Shown here: positions 58,237 through 64,000 of the stretch, one piece after another
How the letters are laid out: each line of letters starts with the position of its first letter
Numbering within the stretch: position 1 is the stretch's first letter
Source: Cyathus striatus
Lineage: Eukaryota; Basidiomycota; Agaricomycetes; Agaricales; Nidulariaceae
Assembly (NCBI GenBank): GCA_025738555.1
Contig: JAOVFP010000017.1
Coordinates: 2,046,001 to 2,110,000, forward strand
Direction of reading: 5' to 3'
Length of the DNA: 64,000 bases
Program-made: the position numbers and the translations under genes
Notes under the pieces: generated by a model
Databases searched by the model: none
What the model was told of the DNA's origin: nothing
The model's input: the letters and a program-made list of their open reading frames with translations, nothing else

Positions 58237-59617
58237 ATGTCAAGTGGATTTTCTAGTTATCATCCCAGTAATGCTCCTTCCACAATATCTGCTTGAGGTA
58301 TGGTGCTAACTTATTAATATATTACTAGGGTCGGAAAGGCTGTTGCTGCATTTTGTGAATAAAAAAGCAGAACATGACCCTCATGATCAAACCAAGCCCA
58401 AATGCCACCCACTAACACGGGAACGCGTTCAACATGAGATAGTGCAATGGGTTAAAAACAAGAGCGAGAAAACTTCCAAAAGTATCTTGTGGGTTTATGG
58501 ACCAGAAAAAACAGGTAAATCTGCGATTTCGAGATCCGTGGCTGAAAGAGAAGACATGAAGGACATATTCTGGGGGTTATACGCATTCTCTCGGTATGCA
58601 AGTGTGGATACATTGGTGTCTACATTGGCACACCAACTTTCCTTTCATGTTCCTGGCATGAAACGGTGTATTACTAATGCCATAGATGAAGTCTGCGGGA
58701 TATTCACAGAATCTGTGGAAAGACAACTGCAACACCTCATTGTTCAGCCTCTGCAAAATTGCTTCAAACACGACAATAGCAAGCCTCAAAAATTAGGCTG
58801 CATCATTATCGACGGATTGGATCAATGCTCGGAACCCGAAGTTCAATGCATAATACGAGGCATTGTCAATGCTTCATCCCTTTCACCAATCAATCTACGC
58901 TTCTTGATTTTCAGCCGACCCAAGCCTGAAATTCAAAACACATTCAAGCAGAATGATATAGCTCAATACTGTTCATTATTGGAGCTCAATGAAGAATTCA
59001 ACCCCGACCAAGATATCAAAACTTTTCTTAAAGACAAGTTTACGGAGATTAGGAGAACTCGAGCTCGGCCTTCAATGATTCAGAACGAAGCGTGGCCTAC
59101 CGAGAATGACATTATGACTATCGTGAAGAGATCATCTGGACGATTCATATATCCGGTCGCTATTGTTGATTATATAGAAAAGCATAGAGATGATCCTAGT
59201 AGGCAGCTTCAAAGGATTCTAGAAACCTACCCCATTACTAATGAGAGCGATAAAATGGACGTTCTGCACGGCTTATACGAGGAATGCGAGTACAACCGAT
59301 TTGGGGTGCAATGTGTTGGTGTGTGCTGTGACATGCCACTGCTAACAGAGCTGGCATCCGTCAAAAACAGCGATGTAGGGAAACACGAGCTACCTGACAG
59401 TGATGGCGATGTAGGGCAACGCGAGCCACCTGACAGCGATGGCGCGGTAGGGTGTGGCCATAGCATTTGCAGAACACTTCGACAGCTACTAGGAATGAAG
59501 GTGGATGATAGTACCAACAGGTATGTGATACCATATTTCACATTAATCATTGCCGTATTTTATTTATTTATTGTAGCAACCGGCAGGGGAATTGACCGAA
59601 TCCCAAACAAGCCATAA
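58237..59617 (+). CDS. Compact NACHT protein with C-terminal membrane anchor, family 2 copy 3
   Basis: 439 residues. Exons are 58237-58267 and 58329-59617 (61-nt intron), in phase. The ATG used by copy 2 is GTG here (58218), so the first in-frame Met (58237) is taken and the leader is ten residues. Walker A GPEKTGKSAISR, Walker B CIIIDGLDQC, sensor-like LIFSRPKPE. Before the anchor there is a 12-residue unit repeated twice (59372-59407 and 59408-59443). The hydrophobic segment (VIPYFTLIIAVFYLFIVA) is followed by a short polar tail, GRGIDRIPNKP. The frame is intact. The closest relative is copy 2; together with the ABC/SDR relics downstream it forms the second unit of a tandem cassette. Confidence 0.85.
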
Positions 59618-60419
59618 AAATATAAAAGTTGATTGGAGCTGGCTGTTTTTATGGACGTTGAATGGATGTATTCACTTTTCTTTTCTTGTTTGCATGGCAC
59701 ATATACTTAGGCTATAATCAGACTTATAGGTGATGTCGTATATATATAAGTATGTTGAATGGGACACAGAGAGGAGCAATTCGTTCTTAGCCCTTATTGA
59801 CTATCTGTAGTGGTAACTCGGGGATATACTAGAGTGTGATGTCACATCCTGCATTTCTCATTTTTGTTTTTAGCAAATAACGAGATAAGTACACGAAGAT
59901 AATGAGATGTTGTTAAATAAAACATGCGGTACTCGAAGTCGCTCACCAAACATCAAAGGCATATTTGTTGATCAAGCTCGATAGGTTTGTATAGCATCGT
60001 TCGCGGAGCCGCAAGGGTGTTACCTACTGGGGAACGTTCACACGTATAACGAGCGACGTTTATGCAACAACGACGTCAATGCCTTCAAGATTTTGGTTTT
60101 AATGGAAGCGTGAAGATTGATAGACCGGACCCTCTGTATTTCATTCTAGGCTGTTCAAAGAGAGCGAGGAACAAGCGAGGAAAGCGAGCTTTACAGACTA
60201 TTTGGACCGGAAGCTATGACCTTCTCCAACCAAACATGTCAATCCCATCCTGTTCATCGGACGCGTCGACCGACGAGCTACCATGTCATCGTCCCGACTC
60301 CCATCTACTCCGGGCTGGCTATTCCCCGCATCCCATTCTATTTCTTAAATTCATAGCTTTGAATTCTACTTGTCTCACCATACCCAAACACCCTGATACC
60401 CTAGACTAGCGCGTTGAAC
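59618..60419. repeat. NACHT-ABC spacer, unit 2
   Basis: Counterpart of 52515-53399. It includes the SINE-like tail at about 59790 and the conserved GGACCGGAAGCTATGACC block at about 60205 ahead of the ABC start. Confidence 0.6.
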
Positions 60420-62545
60420 ATGCCCCCCCGCATCCTCCTCCGACGATACTCCTCAGCAACAAACCCCAAAACGATAATCAACGTCCCCAAAAGCAACATA
60501 TACGCCCTCGGTGCTGGATCTCGTTCTTCTCCAGTTCTTTCCTGTGTCAAATGGGTAGTAAAAGAAGGCGAAGCATGGGCAGTAGTCGATTCTGGATCAG
60601 GAGGAAAGGATATATTGTTTCGTGTTCGTTCCTCCCTTCTTCTTTCTCTTCCTCCTCTTTTTTTGCCCTCTTCATACTGTTCGAGCCTATCCCTCGCCCT
60701 CGTTCGCACTCTCAGCCATGATGGACACCGTCCATTTTGCTCGCTATTGGGTCCTTTCATCCTCCTTTCATCCTCTTTCCTTACTTCCAGTGAACTAACA
60801 AGTTCTCCTATAGACACTCCAAGGTTCCCTACGCCTATCCCCTTCCCCACCCGCACCAGGGGGCATATTCCCCTTCCTCACCCTCCCCAATCCAACCCTC
60901 GATCCACTGACCAAACTCGGCATAGTATCATTCACGCACCGCCGTCGCGCAGGGGGGGATTTCTACGACTATACAGCGCGGTACGGTGCGGTGCGCGACG
61001 AGGACCGAGTTACGCTCCGACAGAGCATGTTCCCGCAGTACGTTAGGGAACGCAAGCCGTCCCCGTTTGCAGAGGAGGATCGTGTTATGGGTACGTTTGT
61101 GAAGGAAGAGGAGGGGGTGGATGTGCCTGAGGAAGAGTTGTAAGTGTTTGAGGAGCTGATTGGGAAGATGGAATTGAGGGAGTTGTTGGATCTTCCGCTG
61201 GTGGCGCTGAGTAATGGTCAGATGCGTCGTGCGAGGGTTGTTAAAGCCATTTTGAGAAAGCCTGAGTTGTTGCTTTTGGACGAACCTCTGAGTACGTCCC
61301 TCTCTCTCCTCTTCGCATCAAGGACTAATTGAATGTGGTCCGGCAGCGGGGCTAGACACGCACGCACGACCTCTCCTACTCTCACTTCTACACCAGCTAC
61401 ATGAATCACGCGCTCCGAGGATTATATTAGGATTGCGAACGCAGGATGTGATTCCGGATTGGATTACGCACGCTGTTGTTGTGCGTGGTGGGGGTGTGAT
61501 TAGTGAGAAGGGGGAGGTGTTGGAGGAGGTAAGGAGGTGGGATGGTGGGTCGGTCTTTGTTGGTGCTGATCTGCAGAAGGAAGAGGAGGGCACGATGGGG
61601 ATGGTGGGGAAGGAGGCGAAGAAGGAAGAGGAGGTACTGATGAAGATGGAGGGCGTATCTGTGAAATATGGAACACGCGTCGTACGTTCCCCTTCCCCTC
61701 CCCTTCATTCTCTACTTATCGTGTATACAGGTACTCAAAGATATAAACTGGACGATAAGGCAAGGCGAGAGGTGGCACCTTCAAGGTGCGAATGGTACGT
61801 GCCTTGTTCTCAGTACTGGTAGACTACGTTTAAGACATACTTTAAGGATCTGGAAAGACAACGTTGTTATCTCTGTTGACGGGTGAACATCCACAGTCGT
61901 GGATTCAGAAAGGCCATTGGTTGCCTTCTGTTCCTCATTCCCCCTCCCTCTCTTCCTCCCCCCCTCTCCCACCCCATCAAGCTACCCCCTCCTCCCCCGC
62001 CGATCCATCCCAACACCCCACTTCAGCTGTCTAATCTCCCACCTCTCCCCCGAACTCTACGATGCCTTCCCCCGACGGCATCCCGTTATGTCAGTTTGGG
62101 AAGCAGTAGCAACGGGGTTCGATGGTGGATTCATATCGAAAGGCCCCGAGGGCCTGGGTGAGCTGTGGGAGGTAGATGAACAGGAACGGGAGAGGATATG
62201 GGATGAGAGGAGGAGGTATGGAGTGTCCTCGATGCACTCTCCCCTCCAACAGGGGACTCCAAAAGGGAATCAGCACAAACCTTCTCAAAATTACGATTTT
62301 CATCCTTCCCAACATCCCATCAACGACTCACCCTACTTGCGCGCGCCTATCGTTATCCTTGATGAAGTGTGAAGTGGGATGGACGAGGAGAGTGTTAAGC
62401 GCGTTCGAGGGTGTTTAAGGGATTCTGGGCCGAGGGGGCGTTTACGAGAGATCAGGCTGTTGTGGTTGTTACGCATTGGGTTGAGGAGGTTCCGTGGAAA
62501 GAGGGAGGTGAGGAGGTTTGGGTTGGGAGGTGACGTGGGTGTGTA
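60420..62545 (+). pseudogene. ABC ATPase relic G (best preserved copy)
   Basis: A YDR061w-like soluble ATPase with two NBDs. The ATG at 60420 starts a basic Arg/Ser leader. Exon 1 ends GGKDILFR (about 60623), exon 2 starts near 60814 with TLQGSLRLSPSPP, then FYDYTARYGAVRDEDRV, TLRQSMF, a TAA (61141-61143; copy F has AAA), the signature VALSNGQMRRARVVKA and Walker B ELLLLDEPLS. After an intron come the D-loop exon (AGLDTHARPLLLSLL) and NBD2 (INWTIRQGERWHLQGANG, intron, SGKTTLLSLLTGEHPQSW). Near the end IVILDEV is followed by TGA where Trp is expected. The Walker A Thr/Ser of NBD1 is Asp in every copy. At least two stops make it non-coding for the full protein. Confidence 0.75.
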
Positions 62546-62569
62546 GTTGATTATTACGCACAAGATCTC

Positions 62570-63407
62570 CTCCCCCGTCGTCCAAGGGCACACTGCAAAA
62601 GGAGGGCCATTACGCAAAGCTTTCTATTCTGTTGACGAGGCACATGCAGAGGATTCTGGATGCGCTGCGGAGGTTCGAGCCGTCTTAACCTGATGTCAAT
62701 TCGAAAGGATGCCTGTGGTCGACTGGAAGCAGAGGAGCAACGTCGTTGCTGTGAGCGTGAGTCCCGGGATAAGTCGCATCGGCGCCGTACTTAGGACCAT
62801 TGATGGGTGCTGAGTGGAGTGTAGCGCGGGGATGATGAGTCGGTATGGTTACATACCTCCCTTTCCTTCCTTCCTTTCATCTCATAACTATAACTTTGAT
62901 CTCACTCGTTTATTGTTTCAGATAAATGCTCTTATACCCTCCCTTGCGCATTTTGGTGAAAGCACGAATTCAGCGATACAGAGCGTGCTGCATGTGTTGT
63001 CCTTGCCTACGCTATATAAGGTTCCGCCCGGAAAGGTGGTCGAGGAGGTGTTGAAGCCTGGAACGCTTTATGCCGAATGTGGGGTTGTCCCGCTTAATGT
63101 GAGGGATAATGGTGTTGGTGTGGAGAAGGGGAAGGGACAAGCGGAGGAGAAGCTGAAGGCGGAGAAGGAGAAGAAGGAGAAGAAAGGCAAGGGGAAAGAG
63201 GATGTGATTCAACCACTCGAGTTTCTTCCGGATAATGAATACGGAGGCGAGGAGGTCGGGAGGGCTGTGTGGGAGGCTTATGAGGCTGCTTTGAAGGTTT
63301 GTGAAAAGGGGGAGCCTAAGGTTGAGAGAGGGAGGGGAAGTCGGCTGCTTCATAGGTTGTTTGGACTTTCAGCATTAGATTGGATTTGGCCTTTATATTA
63401 TAAATAA
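62570..63407 (+). pseudogene. SDR C-terminal fragment (copy G)
   Basis: First exon: a block encoding GTLQKEGHY, then LLTRHMQRILDAL, then a TAA after RRFEPS (about 62687) and a small deletion. Second exon (about 62922-63407) is fully open: NSAIQSVLHVLSLPTLYKVP, GTLYAECGVVPLNV, a Lys/Glu-rich tail and LSALDWIWPLYYK. It keeps the CAG (Gln) that is TAG in copy B. Confidence 0.5.
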
Positions 63408-64000
63408 TAAGTAGTACAAGTCTGTACAACGTATATGACTTCAAAAACACACCAGTGAGCTGTATTCTTATTTCGGTGACAACAAACGCAGCTTTTTAAA
63501 CCATTTTCCCTTTCTTTTTGTCGTAGTATCTTCCTCATGTTCCTCATTGACTGACCCCTCTCTTGTTAGTGGAGCACTAAATAATGAACGACACGCTATA
63601 TGTAACTGAGACTCAGGCCTTCCTGCGAGTAGGCACTGTCCATGGCTTACGAGGATGACCAGCTATATGTATTATGCAATCTACCAAAGTAGTTTACAGA
63701 AGTTATATGTGGTGGAATTAGCTCACGAAATCTAGTGTTGGACTTTGATCATCCGTATCATCCAGTGTGAAGAGAACAGGTGCCTGAAGCCACAGTTCAC
63801 CAAGCCTTCAAGGGTGAAGTGCGTTGCTGCATCAGAATCCTTCATAGGCGTCTTTAATCCCAACCCAGGCATTGCTAGTGGCGACGAAGGTGGGGGCAAT
63901 GACTATAGTGATGGTGGTGGTATCAGTAGGAAAGATAGTGAGGAAGATGAAGAATAAGACATACAGTATCATCCTCTACACAATGCTTAGAATTGCCAAT
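63408..64000 (+). repeat. 3' flank of cassette unit 2 (continues beyond window)
   Basis: Matches 56199-56794 to the last base of the window, including the short acidic-tailed open frame (about 63780-63957). The duplication therefore extends past the right edge. Confidence 0.7.

Overview
The window looks like a TE-rich, AT-leaning stretch of a basidiomycete (Agaricomycete-type) nuclear genome. The evidence is: genes split by 39-82 nt introns with GT..AG ends and CTAAT/CTAAC-like branch sites; two families of NACHT-type STAND ATPases (fungal NLR-like proteins); an F-box protein; an RNF216-type RBR ubiquitin ligase; and relics of a YDR061w-like double-NBD ABC ATPase. No LTR retrotransposon, CRISPR array, rRNA gene or credible intact tRNA gene was seen. 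The species cannot be named from this sequence alone.

Layout. 1-2191: a NACHT gene (family 1, copy a) on the minus strand that runs off the left edge. 2.7-6.2 kb: two hAT-like non-autonomous elements with exact 8-bp target-site duplications (TSDs). 6.9-7.9 kb: a deleted ABC/SDR relic. 8.8-10.2 kb: an intact compact NACHT gene (family 2, copy 1) with a C-terminal membrane anchor. 11.6-15.1 kb: a mosaic of ABC/SDR relics enclosing a broken urease fragment. 15.25-16.64 kb: an F-box gene (minus). 16.7-22.4 kb: dispersed SINE-like repeats and a 2-kb TIR element. 22.6-26.0 kb: truncated ABC copies on either side of an intact RBR ligase. 26.05-26.98 kb: a 285-bp-arm inverted repeat. 27.4-28.4 kb: a hypothetical spliced gene. 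30.6-32.9 kb: a degraded ABC+SDR pair. 33.1-34.8 kb: a TIR element. 34.9-47.1 kb: a second copy of the family-1 NACHT gene, split in two by a 9.93-kb DNA transposon (36297-46227). That transposon carries a decayed DDE transposase, an intact-looking BTB/POZ gene and a Cys-rich gene. 47.4-48.9 kb: a possible element with a coding fragment. 48.9-64 kb: a tandem duplication of a roughly 7-kb cassette, compact NACHT (family 2) + ABC ATPase + SDR fragment. The first unit is inflated by a PIF/Harbinger-like element that itself contains a MULE-like element.

How it fits together. The most consistent theme is repeated amplification of one cassette (family-2 NACHT gene, then ABC-ATPase, then an N-terminally truncated SDR). 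The NACHT reading frames stay open in two of three copies and lose only a membrane anchor in the third, while every ABC/SDR copy carries stops, frameshifts or deletions. Many of the stop codons are TGA where a paralogue or the family has CGA, or are other C-to-T/G-to-A changes, which suggests cytosine deamination in this repeat-rich region. All gene structures here are read by eye from splice signals, phase continuity and paralogue comparison; none has been checked against transcripts or databases.
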